This document shows positions 39,477 through 52,822 of a DNA stretch of 64,000 bases, piece by piece. Below the pieces are notes generated by a model, which was not told the origin of the DNA, searched no databases, and saw only the letters and a program-made list of their open reading frames with translations. The position numbers were made by a program, and so were the translations under genes. The DNA comes from Zonotrichia leucophrys gambelii (Eukaryota > Chordata > Aves > Passeriformes > Passerellidae): contig NC_088172.1 in NCBI RefSeq assembly GCF_028769735.1, positions 67,604,631-67,668,630 of the forward strand, given 5' to 3'. Position 1 is the stretch's first letter. The number at the start of each line of letters is the position of its first letter.

Positions 39477-42195
39477 TTGGTAATAGAAAAAAACCTGGGA
39501 TTTTGCTCATGCTTTCCTGTTCTCACAAGGACTGGTGACACTTTCAGAAGATGTCTTTTGGAAGTTTTCTAGCCAGAATAAGCCATCCTGCAAAATTGCT
39601 CCAACTGCTTCATCAGTTTAGTGTGGGCTAAGACCATAGAAAATAATAAGCTCCCAAATTTACCAGATTTAGGTATATCTAATGAAGTGCACAGTCTCCT
39701 GAATCCTATTGTGTGTAGTGCCCTGTTTGCTTATGTGCAAAGGAGTGAATTAAAATTTTAGGACACCTGGCAGACAATATGTTTCTCTGCTTACCATCTG
39801 CAGTGAAGTCTTGGTTCAGGCCTTATTTATTGTCTGTTGCATGTTACTTAAGAAGAGGAAGAATGGAGCATCATTTTTCAGGAGCTTAAAAATAACAGTG
39901 TAGATCTTCTTGTTCATGCAAAAGAGCTAGAATTCATGTTTTGTCCTGCTTCAGGGAAAGAAACAGTGTGCCACCAGAGATCAATCTAATGAAAATGCCC
40001 TTACAATGTCTAGGCCTACGTTTAAACAAACTAAGTCAGTTTTCTGTGAAGTAACACAACAAGTGCTTCTGAATTGTGAGGTAAATCCAGATTTTCAAAT
40101 CCTCTTGAAAATCAGGAGTAGCGTTCAGGTGCCCTTAATGAGATTTTGCATTAAGCAAGAATGTTTTTGAGTGATGGCTTGAAATGTCTGTTGCATATGT
40201 GTGATAGTTACTGCTTTAGGAAACCCACTCTCAGCTGAGGTATCTTTGAAAGATCCTACAAATGCAGTGGAGACAGAAGCTGCCAGATTCAAGATGTCTA
40301 AAATAAGGATGCAAATTGCAATTAAAATAGACTGACCAATTTCATCTGACTGATGCCATTCTACTGCAGAGATTAAGTAAACCTTTATTTCAGGGTGGTG
40401 AGATCAGTCTTTAACCAACCTACACAAATTGATGTGGAGTTTCTATTGATCTATAGGTGTATGACACTTTTCAAGGTAAAAAAATGAGCAAATATGTCTA
40501 TGCTGCTCTAATCACATTGCGAGCAACTTGTGTCTTATTATTTGAGGCCTAAAGCAAATTTTGAAAAGAAAAATTATTAGGTCAATCAGACATCTGCTGT
40601 GTGGGAAAACATTCCTTAGGAAACTGTGACTGTAGAGCTCTCTGGGATCTCAAACAGAATTAATCCTAAGCATTTGTTTGCTGTCATCAACAAAATTAGT
40701 GTACCAGCAACAGTATTTAACTACACCAGAAAACTACCAGAAAAAAAGAACAGTGTACGACCAGGGAGAAAGTTGATATTATTTTTGCAGAACAGTTCCT
40801 GTGATAAAACTAACTGGGCATTAAAATCATTGCTTTCATGGTAAATACCTCAAAATTTCATGTCTGAGATGTTGAAAACTTTCTTTGCATTAAAATTTTC
40901 TTTGTGACTGCTCTGGTTTAGCATCTTGCAACTTATTGGCCTTTGTTTTGTTTTGTTTTTAAAAATGCATGCATAGAAATCCATGTATGAAATGAGATTT
41001 TATGTTTTTTAAATGTGCTTCAGAGATGGAGCCTTCAGAATCACAGGCTCAATGAATAAGGTGAATAGAGGGAATCCGATGAAATACATAGTGCGCAGAT
41101 GCAAAATAAAATAGTTTTTCTGGTATTATGTATTTGAACTGTGGAGCTCATAGCATTTTGAGAATGCTGAAGACTGATGACGAGGGTTTAATAACCAGCC
41201 AAACAAAATCTAACACCCCTCCTACCCCACAAAAGTGTGAGGAAGAAAACCCCATCCTTTAAACAGAAAAGTGTCACCAGTGATTGAAGAAATGTTTGAT
41301 CAGTCGGTTACTGAAAACTGAGCGTACACTCCCAAGGAAAGTGTCATGTCATCCCTCTGTTTTCTGTTGCTCACATTTCCTGTTGCTCAGTGTCAGAAAT
41401 CAGGTAATAGGAGAGAGGCATTTTGAGTGTAGCTCTGGCTGTTCTTGTATCTGGTATGAAGATTTGCCTGGTTCAGGAAGATAACATCACTGAATGTGGC
41501 AGAGCATGTGTTGCACATTGCACTGCAAGCAACAGAACTGCCTTAAATAGGCAAATTAAGTCTGTGTTCTGCATATGTGAATTAGTGGCATATCATTTGA
41601 CTAGGATTAAGAGGACACTAATATTCATTTGCTCACAGTTGTGAAATATATTATTTTCCTTGGCACCACTCAATTTTGAGGGGAAATCTGTATTGCTGTA
41701 GCGAATTCTTTCCTCAGAAATTGTGTATTAAATGTGTTTGCTAGAAGATCTGAGGGTTTCTACCTTTGTTGTTTAAAAGTTCATCTTAAGTGGCAAGATA
41801 TGAAGAGCCTTGGACAAATACAAGCATATGGTATTTTCTGTGAGATTAAATCTATTTCCTGACTGAATTTTAATTTCCAAAGTATAGTAATTTGACTCCT
41901 TGGAGCAAATAAAAGGTTAAAAATGGTTGTCTTCATGTTTTCAGAAACAGCTAACCAACTGGTGGTTCAAAAAGGTGTTTTTCAGCTACTTTTGGTGTCG
42001 CTAAACTGAAAGTTGGAAACTCCTCCTATGGCAGATGTATTCTTGCTGTATAGCTGCGCTCCCTGCATTTTCAGAAATACTACTCAAAGTTTTAGCTCTG
42101 ATATTGTACCTATGTTTATTTATGTGTATTAAACTTATTAAAAATGCATGAAAGTCTGTTTGCATTTGAAAGGACAAAACATTATAGTTTGTGTA

Positions 42196-42226
42196 CATAT
42201 ATATATATGTATGTATGTATATATAG
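42196..42226 (+). repeat. TA/TATG microsatellite
   Basis: Compound repeat: (AT)n, then three ATGT units, then (AT)n. Confidence 0.9.
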
Positions 42227-42793
42227 TCTTGTAATCTATTTTCTTTTAGCATGTTATGCCAGACCTCATTCTGGCATTCTTCTTTAGTTATGGCTACAAA
42301 GTTTTTTTTCCACGTCCAAAGAAGTCAACATGACTAGCATCTTTGCTATTAGAACTAGAACTTTGATATTAGGTCTAAGTCTGCTCACTAGCTTCCTTGT
42401 AGGATGTTGGTGACATATATTTGTTAGTAAAGGCCTTTAATTCTCAGAACATGCAGTACTAATAATATCCTTACTGAATTGGAATATAAACGTAGACTTT
42501 AGTGCTTTTATTGTTTTCCCTCTGAATTCTGAAATGTATGAAATGTTGTATTCTTATTAAGTCAAGACAGAATCCCTAAATATTTTATCCTAATTTTAGT
42601 TGATTTTTAGCTTTAGAAGCTTTTAAAAGATTGTAAATGAAAGTCAATCTTAGGGTATTTCAATCACTTGATTAAACCGTATTAGGAAAGTTTTGTACAA
42701 ATGTGCAAAAATCATTTGAAGTTTTTTATCTTGTTCTTCATTCATTCTGGAAACTTCCCAGAGTGCCTAATTGTTTGGTTTGTTTCCTTTTAG

Positions 42794-42822
42794 ATGAAAC
42801 GGCTCCTAAAGAAGTCAGCAGG
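42794..42822 (+). CDS. PDE10A: PDE10A 29-nt microexon
   Basis: A 29-nt exon between TTTTAG (ending at 42793) and GTAAGT (from 42823). Joined to the preceding exon, whose last base is G, it reads D-ETAPKEVSR. It ends on a codon boundary, so the next exon begins cleanly with Tyr. It lies in the linker between the N-terminal helix-rich segment and GAF-A, about residues 56-65 in PDE10A2 numbering recalled from the family. Skipping it would shift the frame (29 is not a multiple of 3), so it should be included constitutively in productive transcripts. It is too short to be found by ORF length and was identified from splice-site context, phase and similarity to the mammalian segment containing APKEVSR. 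Confidence 0.94.
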
Positions 42823-45800
42823 GTAAGTGCTGCTCTCTATCCCCTCTAAAAACACGTGCCCCACTGTTCACTTGAGATGATTTTTCCATAGAGATGGAAA
42901 GATTATTCCATTAAAGATTTATCTCTATTCTCTGGTTATAGTGGATCTCCAGAGGAAAAAATGCTGTACAGACTGTCTAGAGAACAGTTAATAAGGAAAA
43001 TAAATATTAAGAACACTTGATTGGCTGTAAATAAATTGAAGGATATTTTGCATTTAGAGTTCTGCCAGTGCTATTTTCATGATCCAGTTTTAAAAAGGTA
43101 CTTCATGGAAACCAGGAAATTCATGGGACTTTGAGCAAACATCAGACTATTTAATCAGTGTAACTGCCTCAATAAGTGGCAAGCATAGGAAGGAAAGAAA
43201 AATGCCCTATTTAATAACTCCCTTTTGAGATGTGGCATGATACAATGAGTTCAATTCTCTTATTCAAAATATTTTGCAGTGGTTTGCATGAAATGTAGTG
43301 TAAAATCTTAAAAAACCACATTCAGTAATAGACTCCCAACCCTAGCCTTACATCTGATTGACACTGTGTCCTGCAGGATATCTGTCAGTAACTGAGGACT
43401 AATTACAGGGATCTATTAGGAGTGAGTGCCTTTGCTGTGAATGAGAAAATTTCAGTTCAGGATAGTCTGTTGCTCCCCATGGGTCCAGACATCCTGAGGG
43501 ACCCCATAAGATGGGAGAGCCCTTACGACTTTCCAAGATGGAATCATAGTCCTGTTTTGGTCTCCTTCTTGAATGTCTTGCATAAACTATTTCATGTTCC
43601 CAGGAGGAGCACAGTAGTGTCAGACATATATTAAAAACAGGGCAAGTTGCAAGACTGCAAAAACTGGCTGGATGCTCTTGCACTCAGTAGAAGTCCTTTG
43701 GAAAATGCTAGAATGTGGATGGAGTGGAGAACTAAGGCTGGTAGTGGAAATCTCAGTTTTGTAACCCTGTGAGCAGAGGGCTGGGATGAGGAGGAACAGA
43801 AGTTCACCTCATATGTGTCTACAAGAAAGAGATTTAGTGTTGTCTAAAATGAGTTCATTCGAGCAGACGTTTTCCATATACATGATGTGCCATGGACTTA
43901 GAAGGCTGTTGAGAGTTTAAGTGAAAATTAGTGTGCTTTAGTAATTCATTAGTTTTCAACATGGTTTTTGTTCAACCCTTGGTATGCTACTGTTATGACA
44001 GTGAACACCTTTTGTTGTAATGTGGAATTATTATTAGTATATCTTTATATATTGTTTTGATCTCAAAATAACTAAAGATCTGCCTAAAAATCTCAGAAGC
44101 TCTAATTATGTATGTGGGAAAGTTCCTTTTAATTGTCATTAATTTAGTAGATTAACATTTACCTAAACCTCTGCAAAACAGAATTGCAGAATATATCTTG
44201 GTTACCACATCTGAGCTGTTCAAGGCAAAGAAAACAAGTTCAGAACCCCCAAGTCTGCCTTGCCAGTAACTCCCTGTGTCTCTCGGACTGGTGTCAGCCA
44301 TCTCAGCCCCTCAAAGTCATATCTTGTGGCTTAGGATTTCCTAAAGATGGATGGGCTGTCACTTGAAGCCCTGGAATGAGTAGGGTGCAGATGATACTTC
44401 AGATGTTCTTAAGTAAACATTTTCTCCCTTGTTTTTTAGCCATCAATCATTGTGCAGTTGGTATGTATACTGTGCTGCACTACTATTTGGTTTAGCTTTT
44501 TTAAAAGTAAAGTACTTGAAGGTACACAGGAGTGCACCATGCTACAAATTAGCAGGCTGATTTGTTTGCTGTATTTTTGAGTAATGCCATATATAATAAT
44601 GTAGACCATTGTAATACATCCTCATTCTTCAGCAGCTCAAACTGATACCAGTTTAATTAAAATATGAACATAAATTAGAATTTAAATTAGGAAAGTTCTG
44701 TAAAAAGTTTTGTTTTTCAGACAAAAAGACATGTTCACGCTGACTGAAAAATTATGAGTTTTGAAGTCATTAAGTGTCACATTTTTAATTCCTGAAAACA
44801 TCTGCAAGAAACAGCTTGTATCATAGGGAAGGAAAAATTAAGGTTAGTGAAAGGAAATTTATTGCAGAACTAAATCAACGATTGCTTTAGCAATACCATG
44901 TTAGCTAGAAAATGAGGCAGGAATATATTTTAAAAAAATCTTAAAATCTTAAATTGTTGGAAGGTAATTTTAGTGTTTTCAAGGGTTTCATGTCACAGTT
45001 TCTGAAAATTTAAGAAATTTTGAAATGTAAGTTTTGAAATCCTGTTGAATAGGAACTCCATCTTGAATATATTATTTTTAGCTTCTTAGTAGAAAATTAA
45101 AATGAAGCGGCAAACTTGGCTGTTGGCAATTCAAGTTTTTGAAAGACGGGGAGAAGAGAAAGTAGGAGATAACAGGACAAAACTTCCACATAATTTAAAT
45201 TTTTAGAATTGTAGAATAGAAAAAAAGAACAAGTCAAAATTTATTATTTTTAATTCTGGTCTACTAATGACAATTTTGTCAATACTTTGGTGTTCAGTAA
45301 TTATTTGGGAAGATGTCCTTGTTTGGCCTGATATAGGATCTGAATGGTGGTGGAGGGGAATGATTTCCTGATTCCTGTGGACAGCTTTTGGCATAAGAGC
45401 AGCTCTGGTTACAAAATACCTCATGAGCATCTGTGACCAATGAACCTGTGAACTTTTTTCTGAATACTAGTTTCCAGTGTTTATGAAATATATGTAACTG
45501 GGGACAGAATCTCCTTTTTGCATGATGTAGTATTGGGAACATCCTTGGAAATGCTGAGTTTCTTCTGCTCACTTCTTGTGCAGATGTGTGTTGGCTGATC
45601 CCATCCATCCTAGCTGCACAAGTGGTTTTCTGGGCAGAGGGATTTCAAAAAGAAAACCAACTATTGAGCTACTTGGATGAAGAAAACTTTAATTGAATAC
45701 TTTGCTATTTTCCTACAAAAGAAACAAAAAGAGAGGAGTGTGAGTTTGAGCACTAAGTGCACGTGTATTCATGCAGATCTAGATTAAAGATGTAGTTCTC

Positions 45801-46526
45801 TGACAACATTAGTGAAAACAGTGTGCTTTGGAGACATGTTATTCTTTTCAGTTGGCAAAAATAACCCCATTCCTTCATGAACTATAGCCAGGATTCTGTT
45901 CTACGTGCTGCTAAGTTCCCCGTGATCACTGTGTGCTCTTTTGTACCTCAGGTTCTAAAGTTTAAGTGAAAACACTCAATGTTCCTGATATGATCACGGT
46001 AAAATTAGCTGTTCATTTTGCTTAATAACTTTCCATTCCATGTTTACTTGAACAATACTTCCAGTGAAGTTTCCTTTTGGCAAGTACCTTTGCTTTGTAA
46101 ACTCTGGCAATGCCAACAGCAATTCACTTTACAGAAGTTTACCATATAAACACCAGAAAATTATTACCTAGCAAGTGACTTGCTCATTTAGAGTACTTTA
46201 TTCTTGGAAACAGGAATGATAGTTTAATCCTCTCCTTTCCCCTTTTTGGACTTGCAGCTTTTTGGCAGCTGCCTTGGCACCAGCCAGCACCCAGCACAGT
46301 ATGTTACTGCCAGTCACAGAATTAGCAAGTGTGTTTTCAGTAAATAGTTGCAGTAATTGTATGTATCTTCACTGTGTGACTGATAATAAAGGTTTGGGCT
46401 CTCCATGACCCATTGGCAAATCAAGCTCATTCCTTGTAGTATCTTATTAAAGATAGGATTTAAATATTTTCACGTTGTCCCAGAACTGAGAACAGATTAA
46501 TAAAAAAGTTAGGGGAACTAGAACAA

Positions 46527-46553
46527 ATATAAAAATATATAAAAATATATATT
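46527..46553 (+). repeat. AT-rich tandem repeat (ATATAAAA)
   Basis: Roughly three copies of TATAAAAATA in tandem. Confidence 0.75.
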
Positions 46554-46998
46554 TAGCCTTTAGAAGTGTTGCAAATGGCATTGCACCTATTGTCACGAGA
46601 AGATGCTTGTATAAGCCGATGTCTTTAAAAAGAAAACCTTGTGAATACTGTGGTAGTGATAAGCAACAGTGGTAGGAAAATGAAGAAGTTTATTTTTAAT
46701 GTTGTACATGGTGTCTTTAGAGTGCTTGCAAGTCAAGTATTAGGAGGGAATGTCATTTTATAAAAAGCATTTTAAAAAGAGGAGCAGTATTCAGCCTTGT
46801 CAAGTTAAACTGAAGCTCATTATGCTGTTTTATTATATAATCTGGAGTGGTGATATAATTGAGATATTCATGAAGCTTTATGAGCCTTACAGTTAATAAC
46901 AGATTATATGGTTACTTCTGTGTAATCATAATGTTCTCATAAGTGAGGCCTTTGCTTTTTATGATGTATTTTTTCTATTGTGGAGCAATTTATTTCAG

Positions 46999-47176
46999 TG
47001 TTGCCATTTGGTAACAAGGAAGGCGCTGATGGGAAGATTAGGATGGCCGTCAGTGAGCGGGGCAAGAAGCTTCTTTTAGGAGAGGTGTTCACCATCTCTC
47101 TGAGGCTTGGAAATCAGCTAGATAAAAAGGCTGGGAAATGTGTGCCTTCAAAAGTAGTGAGTTCTTTCTGTGTAGA
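46999..47176 (+). other. Unexplained open frame with splice-like borders
   Basis: A 178-nt stretch preceded by a pyrimidine-rich tract ending TTTCAG (46993-46998) and followed by GTAAGA (47177). It is open in one frame, that of an ORF beginning with an ATG at 46980, and is slightly GC-richer than its surroundings. Spliced between the microexon and the next PDE10A exon it would be read in a frame with an early TAG, so it could only be a frame-breaking cassette exon. No homology is recognised. It is probably chance. Confidence 0.15.
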
Positions 47177-47703
47177 GTAAGAAAGCTGGTTTGCATCATA
47201 ATAGGGCCTGTGCTGCCAAATGTCATCTCGTATTTTCCCTTTCATTTTGTCATGAAGCTGTTTCATGAGTGAAGAAAAGAATTCGCAAATACCTGCGTAT
47301 GGTACTGCAATGCTAAACTTTATTTACCATGCAAGTTCTAACCCATGTCCTCTCCAGTCAAAACAAGAAGAATAGACGTCAGACAAATGCGTGTAGGAGC
47401 AGTTTTCTCTGAGGCTATGTACAACCATTAAAATTAATCACCTCAGCTAAGACTGCACTTTATAGTTGCTGGCTTTCCAGTGTCCAAGTTTAAAGAAAAC
47501 TGGTTATGTCAGCCAAGCCCAGTTACCTCTTCTGATTTTTTTTCTGTTTTTGAGTTTCCTCTCCAAGCTCATTGCTCCTCTGAAAGCCATCTCTGCGCTG
47601 TAAGTTTGTTCACCACTTTCTTCAGTCAGAGGATTTGAGGATTTCACATCCTTTGGCTCAGCATTTCCACTTTGAAACAAGCAGTTTGATTAGCCTTTTG
47701 TAA

Positions 47704-47721
47704 GGGGGGGGGGGGCGGGGG
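47704..47721 (+). repeat. Poly-G tract (G12-C-G5)
   Basis: Twelve Gs, one C and five Gs in an AT-rich intron. Length is likely polymorphic and error-prone to sequence. Confidence 0.9.
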
Positions 47722-49493
47722 AGTTTGTGTTTTTAAATTATTTTTTAAAATGAAGTGCAGATCCATATTTTTGTTGCTTCACATATCCAGTTTATATATG
47801 TTTACAGTGTTATTTGAATGTAGTTATCTTGTGGTTATCTATGCCCCAAAATAACAAATGCCAATTTCCATGCAAGATGGGAACTAGCTGTCAGTGCAGA
47901 TAAACAATGCAAAAATACAGCAGACAGTGAAAGACAAGGTCTAGAAAAGGTAGCAGCACACATGAACATACTGCAAAAATGTACACAACCTATCTCACTA
48001 CACTTAAAAATGACCTGAATAAATTTTACTATTGATTTAATTAAATAGATTTACATTTTTTTAATATTATTTTCCCCCTGCAGCCGTTTCTTTCTTTATA
48101 CCCACTGGTCATCAGATAACGTTACTATAACTAAACTAAGTTCTTACATTTAAAGAAGTAGGTGATTATTGTGATACAGGCCTGGCCTTCTTTGTTTCTA
48201 CACTAGATGTCTGAATACTTGTTGCGATAAAGTGTAGTGACACATGTAATGAATATTTTAAGTGCTTTTAAACCAAATGTCTCCTACAGGGCTGCCTTTG
48301 TCTTCAGGGGACTGGGTTTAGTCACCAGTATGTTCCTTTCTAGTTATGCATTCCTTTGTGAGGAAGAAGAAAAAGGGAAACATAAAAGAATATTCTTCAG
48401 TTTAAAAAAAACCCACATAGTGTGTGGGTAAATAAGGTAATTGTGCCAAAATTCTTAAATATAGTATTTCTTTAGAAAATATGCAAGTAATTGAGTATTG
48501 ATTATCTTTCCAGAAGATAAGTTATGAATGCAACTGGAAAATTTTATAGAGCGTGTCTCTTAAATCAGGATGGTAACTGTGCATATGGGATTTTTCATAA
48601 TGCTACCCAAGAGAAGGAAAAGCTGATGTCTTTCAGAAAAATATTGTTGTTTATTTACTTCGTTTTTGACAACAATTTTTTTTTGAGAAGTACAGAAGTA
48701 TTGCTTTTGGGAAATTGTTTTTATAATGCAAGTATCGATGGCCTGGAGAACTTAGCTATGTAAGACATGTTGTTTTATACATTTGGTCAAGTATGAAAAT
48801 ACCTAGTGTGAAATATTTTAGACTGGCATCTCAATCAAATGTTAAGTTAATTCAGACCATTAACACTTCAAAAAGTGTTCCTTTTTTTTTTTTTAATTTG
48901 AGGCTTTTTTTAGTTCATCTTTAAATTCCTTCCCTGATGACTCCTGTTGCCAGGACTATAGTTTTATAGGAAAGAAAACTTGTGTTGGCTGGAAGTTTAT
49001 GAGGAGATTTTGGTTGGTTTTGGTTCAGCAGCTGGCCTATATTCTGTAGTGTGCTGATAGAGAAGAGAGGAGCTGTCAGTTTTAAAGCTGACTGAAGAAC
49101 CTTGGGTTGAAATCCAGTCCCTGCCTAAGGACATTCTTTTGTGTAAAATGTTGCACAGAATTACTTGAATTCATTATCTACGAGTTTTGATGCTGCCATT
49201 GACAGTTTAATTTAGGTGGTTTGAACAAGCTGGTTATCTAAAATACTAACTGATGTAACCAGATAGACCCAGGAGTTAAAAACACCTATTCTCTATGTAC
49301 AATGACCCTGGCCTATGTTCATCCTTTATTCTTAGTGATTTCACACTGCTTAAGAACTGAGGTTCCTTACAAGAAGCCCTGTTTGCCCCAAAAGATTCTA
49401 TTCCTGGTCCAGGAATTTCTTCTTACCTGGACAGTTGAGTTCATTTTTTCTTTCCTAATAATATCATTTTGATCTCATAAAGTGTATTGTTAG

Positions 49494-49585
49494 TTTTTTG
49501 AGGCTGTTTTTGTTGCTGTTTTGCGGTTTGCTTGTTTGTTTGTGTTTTTGTGGTTTTGGTGAGGTTTCTTTTTTTTTTTTTTTTT
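49494..49585 (+). repeat. T/G-rich low-complexity tract ending in 17 Ts
   Basis: TTTTTG, TTTGTTTG and GTTTTTGTGG motifs lead into a run of 17 Ts at 49569-49585. The antisense lysine-rich open frames at 49441-49810 are translations of this tract and not genes. Confidence 0.85.
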
Positions 49586-50820
49586 AATAATGTCATATTG
49601 TTTGAGATCTTTCTCTTTGGTTTGTTGTTTTTTTGTTTTTTCAAGTTCCCCTCCATCTGTCCATGTTGTGGCCCCCCGTGACACCCTCTGAAGTGCCTTG
49701 CAATTGGATACAACTGCTGCATTAATGAAGGCTTTTTGTTGCAGCAAAGGGACTTTTTCTTTCCTGAAAAAGATAAAATGCCTGTGGCACAGCTGCACTA
49801 TGAGCATCAAAGCATGGAAATAATCTTAATTTCATTTTTTTAACTTTAGATATTATATTGTCTACTTGAATATTAGTTTCTCCATGTCTCTGAATTGTTT
49901 AGAATGAATACTTAAAATTCATCTTACTCTACATTATTTCAGTATCTCCTTTTTTCAGTGTTTATGTTCCAAGCCTCCTTGTTTAGTTCTAAGGCACAAA
50001 ACAATTCTGAAATTACATGTCATGGGTTGTTGTCTTCTATTGCACAGAAATGTTGTAAAGACTAAGAACCATATACATATTTTTACATAAATCCTGTAAA
50101 AACAACCTTATTTTATATTTATGATATTTATTTTGAATATTTATAACACAATTTCCCTTCTTAATTGTTAGTCCATTTTCATAGCTTTAAAATATACACA
50201 GCTACTAGAAATATTATGCTGGTATGATAGTGCTAAACTAGTTTTTAGTCTAACTGAATTATTTTATGTAATGTCATTGAAATTCAGAATTTTACAGTAA
50301 GCATACCAACTTCCTTATAGACACTGAATCTTAAATAGAAGGAAATCAGCAATGGGAAAAATGAATTAAGGAAAAAGTTGATGAGCATTAATAATGTTTA
50401 AATTTCAAATGAAGAAATGCTGCTTACTACATATAATAGTGTATATATGTAATAAATACTCCTTTTCCACCAAGTGTATTGAATTTTTTTGATGAGTTGC
50501 TTTCTCAAAATAAGTTTTACACCAAATATGCACAAGTCTGTGTTAGCAACCACACTGAGTAGTGCTTGTACCAGAGTTTCCAGATGACTTAGTGTTTAAA
50601 TACATGGTTTCATAAAGACCATTGTGGCTTTTCAACCAAACGTAATTATGGTTATCCAATCTAAAATGCCTCGAACCTAATAAAAAACTGTTTGACTGTA
50701 CTGTAATGAAAGGAAAACCATTTTGCAGTGTGACGGAGTGAATCTTTGTTGATGATTGATCTAAGAGTTACTTAATTGTGCATCTGGGCAGCTGTGTGTG
50801 TGCAGATGGTCAGTACCAGA

Positions 50821-51190
50821 CGCGTGCCACGGAACAGCGGCCGGCGTTACGCAGCTGCCGCCCCTTCCATGACACGAGGGCTTTGCCCTGCTTACCAAAC
50901 GTTTGCAAGCACATGTGGCAGAGGTGAGGATAAAGGGCACACAGCTATTATGTAATTACTATGCAGGTTGAACTGCTGCTTGATTAGAGGGAAAGCAGTT
51001 ATTCTGCTATGGCTCATTTTGATGATGCGTTCTCTTAACGTATTAGCTTTAACCTTTGAGGATTTGATTTAAATCCTGACTGTGCGTCACAAGCGAAAAG
51101 ATGCGTATTCATTTCCAAGTTCTGAGAAGGCATTTTTCCACGTGATAAAGTGCATATGTGCTTGATTAGCTGTTGTCGCTTTAGGGTATG
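50821..51190. promoter_or_regulatory. Local CpG-rich block, candidate regulatory element
   Basis: Ten CpGs fall in about 80 bp (50821-50901), including CGCG, CGGCCGGCG and GCCGCC, while the surrounding introns have almost none. A lower-density tail to about 51190 adds seven more, with a TGCGTCAC CRE-like site near 51082-51089 and a CACGTG E-box at 51139-51144. It is not long enough for a standard CpG island and no exon is evident. A conserved enhancer or minor promoter is possible, but this is inference from composition only. Confidence 0.4.
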
Positions 51191-52816
51191 TGGCTACACA
51201 TACTTTTGCAGACTGGGGTTAGCATGTCTGAATAGTGTAGACTCTTGTTCACCATTTTCCTGCTTTACGGCTACTTATGGCTACAGATTGTAAGTATAAA
51301 AGCTCCACTTGCATGAAACTATGCTATTGTTTTCTCCCTTTGAATAATAATCATACAGGACTAATGTGGGACACAACAGAGGGCAGGCAGTGGAAGCTTG
51401 CCAGCTGCCATATGGTGCTAATATTGGCGGTGGCATGCTGTATTGTAAACTCAAGACCTGCAGTAGTTTATGCATTTATGCAGTGTGACCTTACATTGCT
51501 GTCAAAATGCATAACCATTGCATCATTTTACAGAAGGAATTATGAAGTGTCAGGTTTGATCCACGTTGAGAATATTTGGACAGCCTAGGACTTAAATGTT
51601 CTAATATGTCCATGTGGAGCAGTAGATTAATAGATTAAGAAGAGGTCATGGCAAAGATTGTATATTCTCAGGAACAATTTTAAAGTCAAGATTAAGATCT
51701 GCTGAATTTAAAGAAACTGAGAATTGATATCCAGCAAACACTTATAATTTTTTTTCTTGTTTCTGTAGCTTTTTGGAGTTTTTTGACATGAAACATCAAC
51801 ATACATCCTCAATATAAATCTTTACATGCTCTGTATTCCTGACATAGTGTTGCATGCATGAAAATAAGAGGGGGAGTAAAAGTCATATAATGAAATATAT
51901 TGTGTAAGTTAGGTGCTTAATCCATCAGTAAGTGTCACATGTGGAGGTTTACCCACATTTACAGGCAGAGAACATATTGAGCAGTTACACATATGCACAT
52001 AAACGTTGGAGTGGTAGTGGGCTAGACTGTGATACTCTGAACATTTATGGTATTTTCCATTGTAGTTTATATTAGTCTGATCTATATTAAACTTGGCTCT
52101 GAAGTATGAATGAGCAGAAGAGTAAGCCTTGGTCTTTCAAGCAACATTAATTTGTCTAAATATCACCAGCTTAATTTTTAGTTTAAGCAATGTAATTTAC
52201 TGCATCATGGAGTTCAGTAAGTAATTGACCATATTACTTTATTCAGTTTCCACATTACCAGTTTTGGGCAGGGTAATGAATCTTTACTTAGTGCCAAGTA
52301 TTGCTTCCTGTGAAATTATTGTTTGTGATGCTGTCATGCTACACATACACATTTAGTGCTGTTTTTAACAGCCCTTCAGAACTTGGGAAACGGATAAACA
52401 AATGCAGCTGGGCCCCTGAAGGGAAGCTGCATCTCCTTTCCTGTGAGATTTTAACCATATCATGCTGTTCCATCATACCAGCAATCAGCACCCCATGGCT
52501 CCCATCTAAATATCCTAACTGATTTGTAATCTGCCAGCAGATTTGATTTGTGTCTGCCATCATCAGTTGAAACAAATGCCTATGAAGCCACAGCGGCTGG
52601 CATGATTTTGACTTGTGATTTTTGTCCTTCACTTGGTTGATGTTAATTGCTTCTGTATTTGAAAGGCTGAGCTTCCTGAGCTACCACCATCTGAAGGCTC
52701 TGGTGCTTGGCACAGTTCTGTCATTTGTCACACGAATCTGAGGTGGAAGATGCTAGCTAAGGCACTTGCTTGCTTCCTTTCCTGGTGGACTAGGAGCTTA
52801 AAAGGAGGGAGTTGAG

Positions 52817-52822
52817 GTCTAC
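52817..52822. repeat. Target-site duplication, 5' copy (GTCTAC)
   Basis: Six bases immediately before the LTR, identical to 53134-53139 immediately after it. Confidence 0.8.

Larger units (their letters stand above)
16327..42793 (+). other. PDE10A: PDE10A intron, about 26.5 kb
   Basis: Large intron between the GLTDEK exon and the 29-nt microexon. It starts GTAAGTGC and ends in a T-rich tract with TTTTAG at 42788-42793. The phase is 1, so both sides supply part of one Asp codon. It contains a perfect 48-bp palindrome at 26655-26702, a 70-bp inverted duplication around a CR1 end at 33142-33343, a double AT-rich hairpin at 39436-39476, several microsatellites and a possible old repeat relic near 18430-18480. 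GC content rises mildly near 35480-35540 and 38100-38300. I see no exon or RNA gene that I can defend. The many short open frames here show no family resemblance. Confidence 0.88.

Noticed and set aside
46200..46480. Possible second LTR (TATA-less, AATAAA near 46385)
   Set aside because: No TG...CA ends with target duplication could be paired, so only an ordinary AATAAA in intron is seen.
49441..49810. Lysine/glutamine-rich open frames on the minus strand
   Set aside because: They are translations of the T/G-rich low-complexity tract and poly-T run.
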